In this document: piece after piece, positions 48,471 to 61,177 of the stretch
Numbering within the stretch: position 1 is the stretch's first letter
Layout: each line of letters begins with the position of its first letter
From: Sphingomonas oryzagri
GTDB lineage: Bacteria; Pseudomonadota; Alphaproteobacteria; Sphingomonadales; Sphingomonadaceae
Reading direction: 5' to 3'
Length of the DNA stretch: 64,000 nt
Assembly: GCF_029906645.1 (NCBI RefSeq)
Contig: NZ_JARYGZ010000001.1
Coordinates: 434,001-498,000 of the forward strand
The notes under the pieces: generated by a model
Databases searched by the model: none
What the model saw: the letters and a program-made list of their open reading frames with translations, nothing else
What the model was told of the DNA's origin: nothing
Program-made: the position numbers and the translations under genes

Positions 48471-48838
48471 GCCGCAAAACCCTCCAGCTTCGCCGCGATG
48501 CGCAAGCCCGCTGGCTCACTCTGGACCAGTTCCTCGGTGGTTATTGCCATCAGGATTTCGAGCATGAGTTCGGCAGCGTCGAGAAGGCCATCGACGCGGC
48601 GGTGCTGGATCATGATCGAGAGGCACGCCTGCAGGTTGCACGCGAATGGTGGGATTGGAACGGGGCTACGGCAGCAGATTACGATGTGAGGGAAAAGGTG
48701 GCGGCGTTGGGTGTCGATGTCTGGTTCGAGGCACCGCACGACGCGCGCCAATTCATGAACATGGTCTACGACAAGCTGATCGTGGCCATTCGCAAGGATC
48801 AGCCGGGTTGGCGCCCTGGCGCGCAACCGGCCAACTGA
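48467..48838 (+). CDS. Hypothetical protein resembling CdiI-type immunity proteins
   Basis: The 123-residue protein reads [49 protein letters not shown]. The FLGGYxHQDF..E.GS.E.AI.A pattern resembles a family of contact-dependent-inhibition immunity proteins, but I see no toxin or CdiA partner nearby. GTG 48467 overlaps the pccB stop (GTGA). Its third-position GC is lower than that of its neighbours, which could suggest separate origin. Function is tentative. Confidence 0.55.
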   Translation: MSRKTLQLRRDAQARWLTLDQFLGGYCHQDFEHEFGSVEKAIDAAVLDHDREARLQVAREWWDWNGATAADYDVREKVAALGVDVWFEAPHDARQFMNMVYDKLIVAIRKDQPGWRPGAQPAN

Positions 48839-48848
48839 GGAAGAGCAT

Positions 48849-50030
48849 ATGTCCACCACCGATCCCGTAGTCTTCCTGTCCTTCGCCCGCACGCCGATGG
48901 GCGGCATGATGGGCGAGCTGTCCTCGCTCACCGCCACCGAACTCGGCGCGATCGCCGTCAAGGGCGCGGTCGAGCGGTCGGGGCTGACCCCCGAGCAGAT
49001 CGAGCGCTGCTACATGGGCTGCGTGCTGCCGGCCGGTCTCGGCCAGGCGCCGGCGCGGCAGGCGGCGATCTATGCCGGGCTGCCCAACACCGTCGAAGCG
49101 ACCACCATCAACAAGATGTGCGGCTCCGCCATGCAGGCCGCGATCATGGCGTCCGACGCGATCGCCGCCGGCTCGGCCGACATCATCGTCGCAGGCGGAC
49201 TGGAGAGCATGTCCAACGCGCCCTACCTCAACCTCAAGCACCGCGCCGGCGCGCGCATCGGCCATGACCGGCTCTACGACCACATGTTCTTCGATGGGCT
49301 GGAGGACGTGTACGAGAAGGGCAAGCTGATGGGCAATTTCGCCGAGGACGTGGCCGGCGAATATCAATTTACCCGCGAGGCGCAGGACGAATTCGCGATC
49401 AACTCGCTGACCCGCGCGCAGAAGCATACGGCCGAGCTGGGCAACGAGATCGTGCCCGTCACGGTCAAGACCCGCAAGGGCGAGGTGGTCGTCGATACCG
49501 ACGAGCAGCCGCGCAACGCCAATCTCGCCAAGATCCCGACGCTGAAGCCCGCCTTCGCCAAGGACGGCACGATCACGGCGGCCAATGCCTCGTCGATCTC
49601 GGACGGTGCTGCGGCGCTGGTGATGACGCGCATGAGCGTCGCCGACAAGCTGGGCGTGAAGCCGATCGCGCGGGTGGTGAGCCACGCCGCCTTCGCCCAC
49701 AAGCCGCAATATTTCACCACGGCGCCGGTCGGCTCGTCCAAGCGCGCGCTGGAGAAGGCCGGCTGGACGACCAAGGATGTCGACCTGTTCGAGGTCAACG
49801 AGGCCTTCGCCACCGTCGCGATGATCGCGATGCACGATCTCGGCGTGCCGCACGACGTGCTGAACATCCACGGCGGCGCTTGCGCGCTCGGCCACCCGGT
49901 GGGTGCTTCCGGCGCGCGCATCCTCGGCGCGCTGATCAACGGCTTGCAGATCAATGGGTTGAAGCGCGGTCTTGCTTCGATCTGTCTGGGTGGCGGTGAG
50001 GCCACGTCGATGGCGGTGGAGCTGGTGTGA
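48849..50030 (+). CDS. Acetyl-CoA C-acetyltransferase (thiolase)
   Basis: The 393-residue thiolase has the catalytic cysteine in TTINKMCGSAMQAA, the VNEAFA block, the late HGGACALGHPVGASGAR and the final CLGGGEATSMAVELV. It cleaves or forms acetoacetyl-CoA or, by the context, a 3-ketoacyl-CoA in branched-chain amino-acid or propionyl-CoA-linked degradation. Start ATG 48849 is close to the preceding gene and overlaps the epimerase gene end-to-end (stop 50030, next start 50027). Confidence 0.9.
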   Translation: MSTTDPVVFLSFARTPMGGMMGELSSLTATELGAIAVKGAVERSGLTPEQIERCYMGCVLPAGLGQAPARQAAIYAGLPNTVEATTINKMCGSAMQAAIMASDAIAAGSADIIVAGGLESMSNAPYLNLKHRAGARIGHDRLYDHMFFDGLEDVYEKGKLMGNFAEDVAGEYQFTREAQDEFAINSLTRAQKHTAELGNEIVPVTVKTRKGEVVVDTDEQPRNANLAKIPTLKPAFAKDGTITAANASSISDGAAALVMTRMSVADKLGVKPIARVVSHAAFAHKPQYFTTAPVGSSKRALEKAGWTTKDVDLFEVNEAFATVAMIAMHDLGVPHDVLNIHGGACALGHPVGASGARILGALINGLQINGLKRGLASICLGGGEATSMAVELV

Positions 50031-50470
50031 TGAAACTGGGGCGGCTCAACCATATCGGCGTCGCGACGCCCTCGATCGAGAAGTCGGTAGCCTACTACCG
50101 CGACGTGATGGGCGCGACGAAGATCCACGAGCCGTTCGACCTGCCCGCGCAGGGCGTGAAGGTGTGCTTCGTAGATACGCCGGGGGAGGGCAGCACCGCC
50201 GGCACCCAGATCGAGCTGATCGAGCCGCTGGGCGAGGCCTCGCCGATCCACGGATTCATCGCCAAGAACCCGGCCGGCGGGCAGCACCATATGTGCTACG
50301 AGGTGCCTGACATCCATGAGGCGAAGGCGTGGTTCGAGGGCAAGGGCGCCAAGGTGCTCGGCGAGCCGCGCATCGGCGCGCATGGTACTTTGATCTTCTT
50401 CGTCCACCCCAAGGACATGAACGGGGTGCTGACCGAGATCATGGAAACGCCCAGGCAAGGGGCGCACTGA
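50027..50470 (+). CDS. mce: Methylmalonyl-CoA epimerase
   Basis: The 147-residue vicinal-oxygen-chelate enzyme interconverts (S)- and (R)-methylmalonyl-CoA. It shows LNHIGVATPSIEKSVAYYRDVMG, metal ligands in the GQHHMCYEVPD and ILTEIMETP-like (VLTEIMET) regions and AWFEGKGAKVL. The order pccB, thiolase, mce, mutase fits the propionyl-CoA route. The start overlaps the thiolase stop by ATGA. Confidence 0.94.
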   Translation: MMKLGRLNHIGVATPSIEKSVAYYRDVMGATKIHEPFDLPAQGVKVCFVDTPGEGSTAGTQIELIEPLGEASPIHGFIAKNPAGGQHHMCYEVPDIHEAKAWFEGKGAKVLGEPRIGAHGTLIFFVHPKDMNGVLTEIMETPRQGAH

Positions 50471-50492
50471 TATGGTGCGCAACGCCCATACC

Positions 50493-50576
50493 CCGTTCGT
50501 GCTGAGCGTAGTCGAAGCACGTGCCCCAAACGACACCGCCTGCAGCACGTCCTTCGACTTCGCTCAGGACGAACGG
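50493..50576. repeat. Palindromic repeat, family A copy 3
   Basis: CCGTTCGTGCTGAGCGTAGT near the left is mirrored by TTCGCTCAGGACGAACGG at the right, around a central loop of about 20 bp. It lies between mce and the mutase gene; the right edge GAACGG continues into AGC and the mutase start at 50588. Confidence 0.85.
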
Positions 50577-50587
50577 AGCTTTTGACG

Positions 50588-52734
<2,147 letters not shown>

Positions 52735-52735
<1 letters not shown>

Positions 52736-53838
52736 TGTCCTCCGATACCCTCTCCACCGTCCGTCCTGAGCCTGTCGAAGGACGTGCCGCAGGCGATGCG
52801 CGTGAGGCACGCACTTCGACAGGCTCAGTGCGAACGGGTCTTTCTGGTGCCGGCCGTAACGACTGGACCCGCGAGGAGATCGCCGATCTCTTCGATCTGC
52901 CCTTCCTCGATCTGGTGAGCCGCGCGCACGACGTGCATGTGCGCCACCATCCGGAGAACGAGGTGCAGCTTTCGACGCTGCTGTCGATCAAGACGGGCGG
53001 CTGTGTGGAAGACTGCGGCTATTGCAACCAGTCCGCCCACGCCGAGACGGGGCTGAAGGCCACCAAGCTGATGGAGGTCCAGCAGGTGCTGCAGGCAGCA
53101 GCCCAGGCCAAGGACCATGGCTCGACCCGCTTCTGCATGGGCGCCGCCTGGCGCAACCCCAAGGACAAGGACATTCCCGCGCTCGCCGCGATGATCCGCG
53201 GCGTGCGCGAGATGGGGATGGAAACCTGCATGACGCTCGGCATGTTGACGCCGGATCAGGCGCAGAAGCTGGGCGAGGCGGGGCTCGATTACTACAACCA
53301 CAATATCGATACCTCGCCCGAGAATTACGCCAACGTGATCTCGACGCGGACGTTCGAGGATCGGCTCGACACGCTGGAGAATGTGCGCGGCGCGGGGATC
53401 AACGTCTGTTCGGGCGGGATCATGGGCATGGGCGAGACGCGCGGCGATCGCGTCGGCTTCATCCATGCGCTGGCGACGCTGCCGGTGCATCCGGGCTCGG
53501 TGCCGATCAACGCGCTGGTGCCGGTGGCGGGCACGGTGCTGGGCGACATATTGAAGGACGTGCCCTCGGCCAAGATCGACGACATCGAGTTCGTCCGCAC
53601 GGTCGCGGTGGCGCGGATCACGATGCCGGAGAGCATGGTGCGCCTGTCGGCGGGCCGCGAGAGCATGCCGGACAGCACGCAGGCGCTCTGCTTCATGGCG
53701 GGGGCCAATTCGATCTTCACCGGCGACAAGCTGCTGACCACCGGCAACGCCGGCGACGACCGCGACGCCGCCCTCTTCGCCAAGCTCGGCATCGTGCCGA
53801 TGCGGGTGGAGCAGGCGCATCTGGAAGCGGCCGAGTAA
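52735..53838 (+). CDS. bioB: Biotin synthase with repeat-derived N-terminus
   Basis: The 367-residue radical-SAM enzyme inserts sulfur into dethiobiotin. The 4Fe-4S cluster cysteines are Cys90, Cys94 and Cys97 in [13 protein letters not shown]; further blocks are [31 protein letters not shown] and [10 protein letters not shown]. Residues about 9-35 come from a palindromic repeat in frame. The catalytic core begins about residue 42. The ATG at 52735 overlaps the mutase stop (TGATG), so it is in the same operon. Producing biotin next to a biotin-dependent carboxylase is functionally sensible. Confidence 0.93.
52759..52838. repeat. Palindromic repeat, family A copy 4 (inside bioB)
   Basis: GTCCGTCCTGAGCCTGTCGA near the left end is mirrored by GACAGGCTCAGTGCGAACGG at the right. 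It is read in frame near the bioB N-terminus, giving the [16 protein letters not shown] peptide. The same peptide pattern occurs in rnr. Confidence 0.88.
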
Positions 53839-53845
53839 CGTCGCA

Positions 53846-54205
53846 ATGCCGGTCGCCCAACTTCTTCTGATGCTAGCGGCTGCGCAAAGTCAGCTCCCGC
53901 CCTGTGCCGAGGCTTATCCTAAGGGCGAAGCGGCAATGCTGGAGTGTGAGCGAGCGAGATACTCGACCGCTCAGACGGTGCTGGAAGGTTCGTGGCGCCG
54001 AGCGTTGGCCAATAACAAAGGCGATGACGCGCAGACCGTGTTGACCACTGCGCAAAACGCATGGGTGAAGTTTCGCGACGCGCACTGTGAGGCTGTCGCG
54101 TTTCCATCGAGAGGAAGTTCGCTGGCCGATCAGGTGAAGTTGGCGTGTCTGGCTGATTTGACCGAAGCGCGCAGCAATCAATTGGCCGAATTTGGGGGCG
54201 ACTGA
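53846..54205 (+). CDS. LprI/DUF1311-like small protein
   Basis: The 119-residue protein starts with a hydrophobic segment (PVAQLLLMLAAAQSQLPP), probably a signal. It continues with the pattern of the DUF1311/LprI lysozyme-inhibitor-like group: CAEAYPKGEAAMLECERARYSTA and LTTAQNAWVKFRDAHCEAVAF and ACLADLTEARSNQLAEF. Some such proteins inhibit lysozyme; whether this one does is unknown. It lies between bioB and the carboxylase alpha subunit, abutting the next ATG. Confidence 0.72.
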   Translation: MPVAQLLLMLAAAQSQLPPCAEAYPKGEAAMLECERARYSTAQTVLEGSWRRALANNKGDDAQTVLTTAQNAWVKFRDAHCEAVAFPSRGSSLADQVKLACLADLTEARSNQLAEFGGD

Positions 54206-56200
<1,995 letters not shown>

Positions 56201-56207
56201 GCATCAT

Positions 56208-56292
56208 CGTCATTGCGAGCGAAGCGAAGCAATCCACAGCCACAAGCGCGGCGCCTATGGATTGCTTCGTCGCTTCGCTCCTCGCAATGACG
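56208..56292. repeat. Palindromic repeat, family B copy 1
   Basis: CGTCATTGCGAGCGAAGCGA at the left is mirrored by CGCTTCGCTCCTCGCAATGA at the right, around GCAATCCACAGCC...GGATTGC. It sits between pccA and the epimerase gene. A second copy is at 63.4 kb. Confidence 0.85.
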
Positions 56293-56345
56293 AGGCTTCT
56301 GCAAACCCAGTGGCATTGTCACAGGCTCAGGCTAGGGTGGCCCGC

Positions 56346-57437
56346 ATGACCTCTCCCAAGCGCGTCCACCTGATCGCCGCCGCGCGGCCCAATTTCATGA
56401 AGGTGGCGCCGCTCTGGCACGCGCTCACCGCCGCTGAGGATTTTGAGCCGGTGCTGATCCACACCGGCCAGCATTACGACGCCAACATGTCCGACGCGAT
56501 CTTCGAGGATCTGGGTCTGCCCCAGCCGGACCATCATCTCGGCGTCGGCTCGGGCAGTCATGCCGAGCAGACCGGCAACGTCATGATCGCCTACGAGAAG
56601 ATCGTGATCGCCGAACGCCCCGACTGGCTGGTGATCGTCGGCGACGTGAACTCGACGCTGGCCTGCGGGCTGGTCGGCACCAAGCTCCGCATCCCGACCG
56701 TGCATCTGGAAGCCGGCCTCCGCTCGCGCGACCGCGACATGCCCGAGGAGATCAACCGGCTGGCGGTCGATGCCATCTCGGACGTGCTGTGGACGCCATC
56801 GCCCGACGGTGACGAGAATCTGCTGGCCGAGGGCTGCTCGCCCGCGCGGATCACCAACGTCGGCAATATCATGATGGACAGTTTCGAGCTGGTCCGTCCC
56901 AAGATCGAGGCCGCCGCCGAGCCGGCCGCGCTGGGCCTGCCCGAACGCTACGGCGTGGTGACGCTGCACCGCCCTTCCAACGTCGATACGCCCGAGGCGC
57001 TGGCCGCGCTGGTCGAGGCGCTGCTCGCGGTGCAGGCGGTGCTGCCGCTGTGCTTCCCGGTTCATCCCCGTACCGCGCAGCGCCTCGCCGCCGCCGGGCT
57101 GGACGCGAAACTGGCCGAAGGGGGAGTGAAGCTGGTCGGCCCGCTCCCCTATGTCCGCTTCATGAGCCTCGTCGCCGGTGCCACCGCCGCCATCACCGAT
57201 TCGGGCGGTATCCAGGAGGAGACGACCTATCTCGGTATCCCCTGCCTGACGCTGCGCGAGAATACCGAGCGGCCGATCACGATCACGCAGGGCACCAACC
57301 GGCTGGTCAACGCATCGACCCTGCTGTCGGCGCTGGAGGAGGCGCTGGCCCAGCCGCGTTCCGAGCGCGCGCGGCCGGCGAACTGGGATGGCAAGACGGC
57401 GACACGCTGCATCGAGGATCTGAGGAGACGGGGGTGA
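56346..57437 (+). CDS. wecB: UDP-N-acetylglucosamine 2-epimerase
   Basis: The 363-residue non-hydrolysing epimerase interconverts UDP-GlcNAc and UDP-ManNAc for polysaccharide synthesis. Motifs are IAAARPNFMKVAPLWHAL, HTGQHYDANMSDAIF, HLEAGLRSRDRDMPEEINR and DSGGIQEETTYLGIPCLTLRENTERPIT. ATG 56346 (MTSPKRVHL) fits the family N-terminus. The frame open from 56262 includes the repeat and is not homologous. It overlaps the next gene (GTGA). Confidence 0.93.
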   Translation: MTSPKRVHLIAAARPNFMKVAPLWHALTAAEDFEPVLIHTGQHYDANMSDAIFEDLGLPQPDHHLGVGSGSHAEQTGNVMIAYEKIVIAERPDWLVIVGDVNSTLACGLVGTKLRIPTVHLEAGLRSRDRDMPEEINRLAVDAISDVLWTPSPDGDENLLAEGCSPARITNVGNIMMDSFELVRPKIEAAAEPAALGLPERYGVVTLHRPSNVDTPEALAALVEALLAVQAVLPLCFPVHPRTAQRLAAAGLDAKLAEGGVKLVGPLPYVRFMSLVAGATAAITDSGGIQEETTYLGIPCLTLRENTERPITITQGTNRLVNASTLLSALEEALAQPRSERARPANWDGKTATRCIEDLRRRG

Positions 57438-58471
57438 CGGACGAAGTTCTGGTATCGGTCGAGGGCAAGGCGGGACGGCTGAGGCTCAACCGGCCGCGCG
57501 CGATCCATGCGCTGACCGAGGCGATGTGCACCGCCATGATCGGCGCGCTGCAGGGCTGGCGCGGGGGCGAGGCGGTGGAGGTCGTGCTGGTCGACCATGC
57601 CGAGGGTCGCGGATTCTGCGCGGGCGGCGACGTGGTGCAGGCCTCGACCGACGCGGCGGTGGCGCATGCCTTTTTCCACGAGGAATATCGGCTCAACCAC
57701 CTGATGTTCACCTACGCCAAGCCGATCGTCGCCTTCATGGACGGGGTGACGATGGGCGGCGGCGTCGGCATCTCGCAGCCGGCGAAATACCGGATCGCGA
57801 CCGAGAACACGCTGTTCGCCATGCCCGAGACGGGGATCGGCCTGTTCCCCGATGTCGGCGGCGGCTGGTATCTCTCGCGCCTGCCCGGTGCGATGGGCGA
57901 ATATCTGGCGCTGACCGGTGCGCGGCTGGATGGGGCGGAGTGCGTGGCACTCGGCATCGCGACCCATTATGTGCCGTCGGACGCGTTGCCGGCGCTCAAG
58001 GCCGCGATCATCGACGATCCGCGATCGCTCGACGCGCTGCTCGCCGATGCCGGGATCGAGCCGCCGGCTGCCGGCATCATGGCCCGCCAGCCCAACATCG
58101 ATCGGCTCTTCGCGCATGAAAGCTATGAGGCGGTGCTGGCCGCGCTGGCGGCGGATCGATCGGACTGGGCGGAGGCGACGCTGCGCACGCTGGGGAAGAA
58201 ATCCCCGCAATCGTGCAAGGTCAGCCTCAGGCTGGTGCTGGACGGCCGCGACCGTGTCGATTTCGCGGACGAGATGCGCGCCGAATACGGCATCGCGGTA
58301 CATGTCTGCCAGCGGCCCGATTTCCGCGAGGGCGTCCGCGCCCTGCTGGTCGATCGCGACAACAAGCCGGTGTGGGAGCCGGCGACGCCGGATGGCGTGA
58401 CCGATCAGATGATCGACACGATCTTCGCGCCCCTGCCCGACGATCAGGCGTGGACGCCGATTGGGCGGTGA
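57434..58471 (+). CDS. Enoyl-CoA hydratase/3-hydroxyisobutyryl-CoA hydrolase family protein
   Basis: The 345-residue crotonase-superfamily protein resembles HIBCH: VEVVLVDHAEGRGFCAGGDVVQ (oxyanion loop), MDGVTMGGGVGISQPAKYRIATENTLFAMPETGIGLFPDVGGGWYLSRLPG, and CKVSLRLVLDGR. 3-Hydroxyisobutyryl-CoA hydrolase acts in valine breakdown, which feeds propionyl-CoA into the pathway encoded just upstream. GTG 57434 overlaps the epimerase stop. Activity is inferred from family and neighbourhood. Confidence 0.83.
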   Translation: MTDEVLVSVEGKAGRLRLNRPRAIHALTEAMCTAMIGALQGWRGGEAVEVVLVDHAEGRGFCAGGDVVQASTDAAVAHAFFHEEYRLNHLMFTYAKPIVAFMDGVTMGGGVGISQPAKYRIATENTLFAMPETGIGLFPDVGGGWYLSRLPGAMGEYLALTGARLDGAECVALGIATHYVPSDALPALKAAIIDDPRSLDALLADAGIEPPAAGIMARQPNIDRLFAHESYEAVLAALAADRSDWAEATLRTLGKKSPQSCKVSLRLVLDGRDRVDFADEMRAEYGIAVHVCQRPDFREGVRALLVDRDNKPVWEPATPDGVTDQMIDTIFAPLPDDQAWTPIGR

Positions 58472-58485
58472 TCCCCGTATAGGTT

Positions 58486-58515
58486 ACTCCGTTCGCACCT
58501 TCATGCGAACGGAGT
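58486..58515. terminator. 12-bp stem-loop after the HIBCH-like gene
   Basis: ACTCCGTTCGCA and TGCGAACGGAGT form a perfect 12-bp stem with a CCTTCA loop, between the convergent HIBCH-like gene and the small secreted protein gene. No U-run follows. Confidence 0.6.
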
Positions 58516-58527
58516 GATCGGGACGGC

Positions 58528-58719
58528 TTAGCGCCAATAGCAGCGGCGCACGCGGTGATGGTGATGCCACACGGTGCGGCAGACCTTGCGCTTGTGCCAG
58601 CCGTGATGATGGCCGGGGCGGCCATGGCCGTGATCCCAGCCCGGACGGGCGGCGGCGGGCGAAGCGGAGAAGCCGGCGGTGACGAGCGTGGCGGCGGCCA
58701 CGATGGCAAGCAGACGCAT
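58528..58719 (-). CDS. Small secreted His/Arg-rich protein
   Basis: The 63-residue product has a Sec signal (LLAIVAAATLVTAGFSASPAAA) followed by a basic, histidine-rich mature part (RPGWDHGHGRPGHHHGWHKRKVCRTVWHHHHRVRRCYWR). The histidines and two cysteines could bind metal ions, but no family is recognised. ATG 58719 is preceded by AGGA. It is divergent from rnr. Confidence 0.6.
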   Translation of the reverse strand: MRLLAIVAAATLVTAGFSASPAAARPGWDHGHGRPGHHHGWHKRKVCRTVWHHHHRVRRCYWR

Positions 58720-58837
58720 CCTGATATCCTCCTGTTATGCAGTGGCGGGGTATTCCCCGTCCGTAACGATCCATACGCCGTTCGGTGCCATGTCGCCATA
58801 GTGACGCGGCGCTTGCGGGCGGCTAGATTGCGCGGCG

Positions 58838-61174
58838 ATGCCAAAGCCCACCGTCGTCCCCGGCCTGCCGAGCCGCGAGCAGATCCTCCGCTTCATCGAG
58901 CAAAGCGACCAGCCTGCGGGCAAGCGCGAAATCGCGCGCGCCTTCGGCCTGAAGGGTAATGAGAAAATCCGCCTGAAGGCGCTGCTGAAGGACATGGCCG
59001 ACGAAGGCCTGATCGACGGCGGGCCGGGCCGCGCCTTCCACAAGATGGGGGGCGTGCCGAAGGTGACGGTGCTGCGCGTGATCGACGTCGATGACGGGCA
59101 GGTGATCGCGACGCCCGAGCAATGGGTGGCGGAAGGCCTGCCGGCGCCGCGCCTGCGCGTGATGGAGCGGCGCGGCCGGGGCGGGACGGCGCTGGGCGTC
59201 GGCGATCGTATCCTCGCGCGTACCGAGGAGGCCGGCAAGGGCTGGGTCGCGCACCCGATGAAGAAGCTCGCGCGCGGCGAGGAACTGGTGCTGGGCGTCG
59301 TCCACAAAGAGGGCGACCGCCTGTGGCTCAAGCCCGTCGACAAGCGCGAGCGGCACGATCTGCCGATCTCCGATGCGGGCGAGGCCGATGTCGGCGATCT
59401 GGTGCTGGCGGAGAAGGCCGGACGCCCGCCGAAGATCATGGCGCGCGTCACCGAGATCCTGGGCGATCCCTTCGCGCCGCGCAGCTTCTCGCTGATCGCG
59501 ATCCACAAGTTCGGGATTCCGGACGTGTTTCCGGAAAGCGCGCTGGAGGAGGCGGATCGGTCGGCGAAACAGAAACTGGGGGAGGGGCGGGAGGATCTGC
59601 GGCACCTGCCGATCGTCGCGATCGACCCGGCCGACGCGCGCGACCATGACGACGCGATCTGGGCGGCGCCCGACGAGGATCCAGCCAACGAGGGCGGCTG
59701 GCAGGCGATCGTCGCCATCGCCGACGTCTCCTTCTACGTCCGCCCCGGCACGCCGCTCGACAAGGAGGCGCGCAAGCGCGGCAACTCGGTCTATTTCCCC
59801 GATCGCGTCGTGCCGATGCTGCCGGAAATCCTGTCGGCGGACGTCTGCTCGCTGGGCGAGGGCGCGGATCGCGCGGCGATGGCGTGTCACCTGACGATTG
59901 ATGCCAGGGGCGAGATCAAGGCCTTCCGCTTCAGCCGCGCCGTGGTGCGGATCGCGGCGGTGATCGCCTATGAGGACGCGCAGGCGGCGATTGATTCTGT
60001 TTCTACGCCAGCCCCAAATACCCCGTTCGTCCTGAGCGAAGTCGAAGGACGTGCAGCAAGCGATTCGCCCGAAGCACGCACTTCGACTTCGCTCAGTGCG
60101 AACGGACCGATTTTGGAAGCGCTCAAGAACCTTTGGGGCGCATGGGCGCTGCTCAAGGCAGCCCGGGATCGCCGCGAGCCGCTGGCGCTCGATCTGCCCG
60201 AACAGCGCGTGATGCTCGACGAGAAGGGGCGCATCGCCTCGGTCGCCGCGCGCGAGCGGCTCGACGCGCATCAGGTGGTCGAGGACTTCATGATCGCCGC
60301 CAACGTCGCGGCGGCGAAGGCGCTCGAGAAGAAGCAGGCGCCCGTCATGTACCGCATCCACGAGACGCCGAGCCGCGAGAAGATGGTCGCGCTCAAGGAG
60401 TATCTCGCCACCTTCGACGTGCAGCTGGCGCTGGGGCAGGTGGTGCGGCCCAAGACCTTCAACCACATCCTCGACCAGATCGAGGACCGGCTGGAGCGTC
60501 CCGAGATCATGACGCAGGTGCTGCGCACGCAGATGCAGGCGGTCTATTCCCCCAACAATATCGGCCATTTCGGGCTGGCGCTGGGCAGCTACGCGCACTT
60601 CACCTCGCCGATCCGCCGCTATGCCGATCTGCTCGTCCATCGCGCGCTGGTCGGCGCCTACAGGCTCGATCCGGCGGCCGAGGAAACCAGGCTCACCGCC
60701 GACGATGCCGCGCGCATGGAGGATCTCGGCGAGAAGATCAGCCAGGCCGAACGCCGCGCCATGGAGGCCGAACGCGAGACGATCGACCGCTATATCGCCG
60801 CCTATCTCTCCACCCGCGTCGGCGAGCTGGTCGAGACGCGGATCACCGGCGTGCAGCGCTTCGGCTTCTTCGCGACCGTCGAGGGGCTGGGAGGCGACGG
60901 GCTGGTGCCGGTCTCGACTTTGGGGGCCGAGCGGTTCCACCATGACGAGGCGTCGCACAGCCTGATCGGCGAGGAGAGCGGCGAGCGCTATCATGTCGGC
61001 CAGCGGCTGACGCTGCGACTGGTGGAGGCCAATGTCGCCTCCGGCGCGTTACGCTTCGAACTGCCCGAAGGGGCCAATCATATGCCGGGCCGCCGGCTGA
61101 TCCGCCGCGACGGGCGCCGCCCCGTCGGCAAGCGCGGACGGCCGGCCAATATCCGGCATCAGGGGAGGCGATGA
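58838..61174 (+). CDS. rnr: Ribonuclease R with an in-frame palindromic repeat
   Basis: The 778-residue exoribonuclease degrades structured RNA 3' to 5'. Its RNB domain contains LPIVAIDPADARDHDDAIWAA (catalytic acids) and ASRE..YFTSPIRRYADLLVHRALVG, and the C-terminal S1 domain starts VGELVETRITGVQRFGFFATVE. The N-terminus shows a winged-helix (SREQILRFIEQ) and OB region. Residues about 395-423 are encoded by a family A repeat inserted within the RNB domain. ATG 58838 begins MPKPTVVPGLPSREQIL. Confidence 0.94.
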   Translation: MPKPTVVPGLPSREQILRFIEQSDQPAGKREIARAFGLKGNEKIRLKALLKDMADEGLIDGGPGRAFHKMGGVPKVTVLRVIDVDDGQVIATPEQWVAEGLPAPRLRVMERRGRGGTALGVGDRILARTEEAGKGWVAHPMKKLARGEELVLGVVHKEGDRLWLKPVDKRERHDLPISDAGEADVGDLVLAEKAGRPPKIMARVTEILGDPFAPRSFSLIAIHKFGIPDVFPESALEEADRSAKQKLGEGREDLRHLPIVAIDPADARDHDDAIWAAPDEDPANEGGWQAIVAIADVSFYVRPGTPLDKEARKRGNSVYFPDRVVPMLPEILSADVCSLGEGADRAAMACHLTIDARGEIKAFRFSRAVVRIAAVIAYEDAQAAIDSVSTPAPNTPFVLSEVEGRAASDSPEARTSTSLSANGPILEALKNLWGAWALLKAARDRREPLALDLPEQRVMLDEKGRIASVAARERLDAHQVVEDFMIAANVAAAKALEKKQAPVMYRIHETPSREKMVALKEYLATFDVQLALGQVVRPKTFNHILDQIEDRLERPEIMTQVLRTQMQAVYSPNNIGHFGLALGSYAHFTSPIRRYADLLVHRALVGAYRLDPAAEETRLTADDAARMEDLGEKISQAERRAMEAERETIDRYIAAYLSTRVGELVETRITGVQRFGFFATVEGLGGDGLVPVSTLGAERFHHDEASHSLIGEESGERYHVGQRLTLRLVEANVASGALRFELPEGANHMPGRRLIRRDGRRPVGKRGRPANIRHQGRR
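60021..60105. repeat. Palindromic repeat, family A copy 5 (inside rnr)
   Basis: CCGTTCGTCCTGAGCGAAGT near the left is mirrored by ACTTCGCTCAGTGCGAACGG at the right. It is read in frame within the RNB domain of RNase R, adding roughly 30 residues including VEGRAASDSPEARTSTSLS, the same peptide pattern as in bioB. Confidence 0.88.
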
Positions 61175-61177
61175 TCC

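Noticed and set aside
58823-60994. 723-codon antisense frame over rnr
   Set aside because: RNase R on the plus strand explains the region; the antisense frame is a codon-bias artefact.
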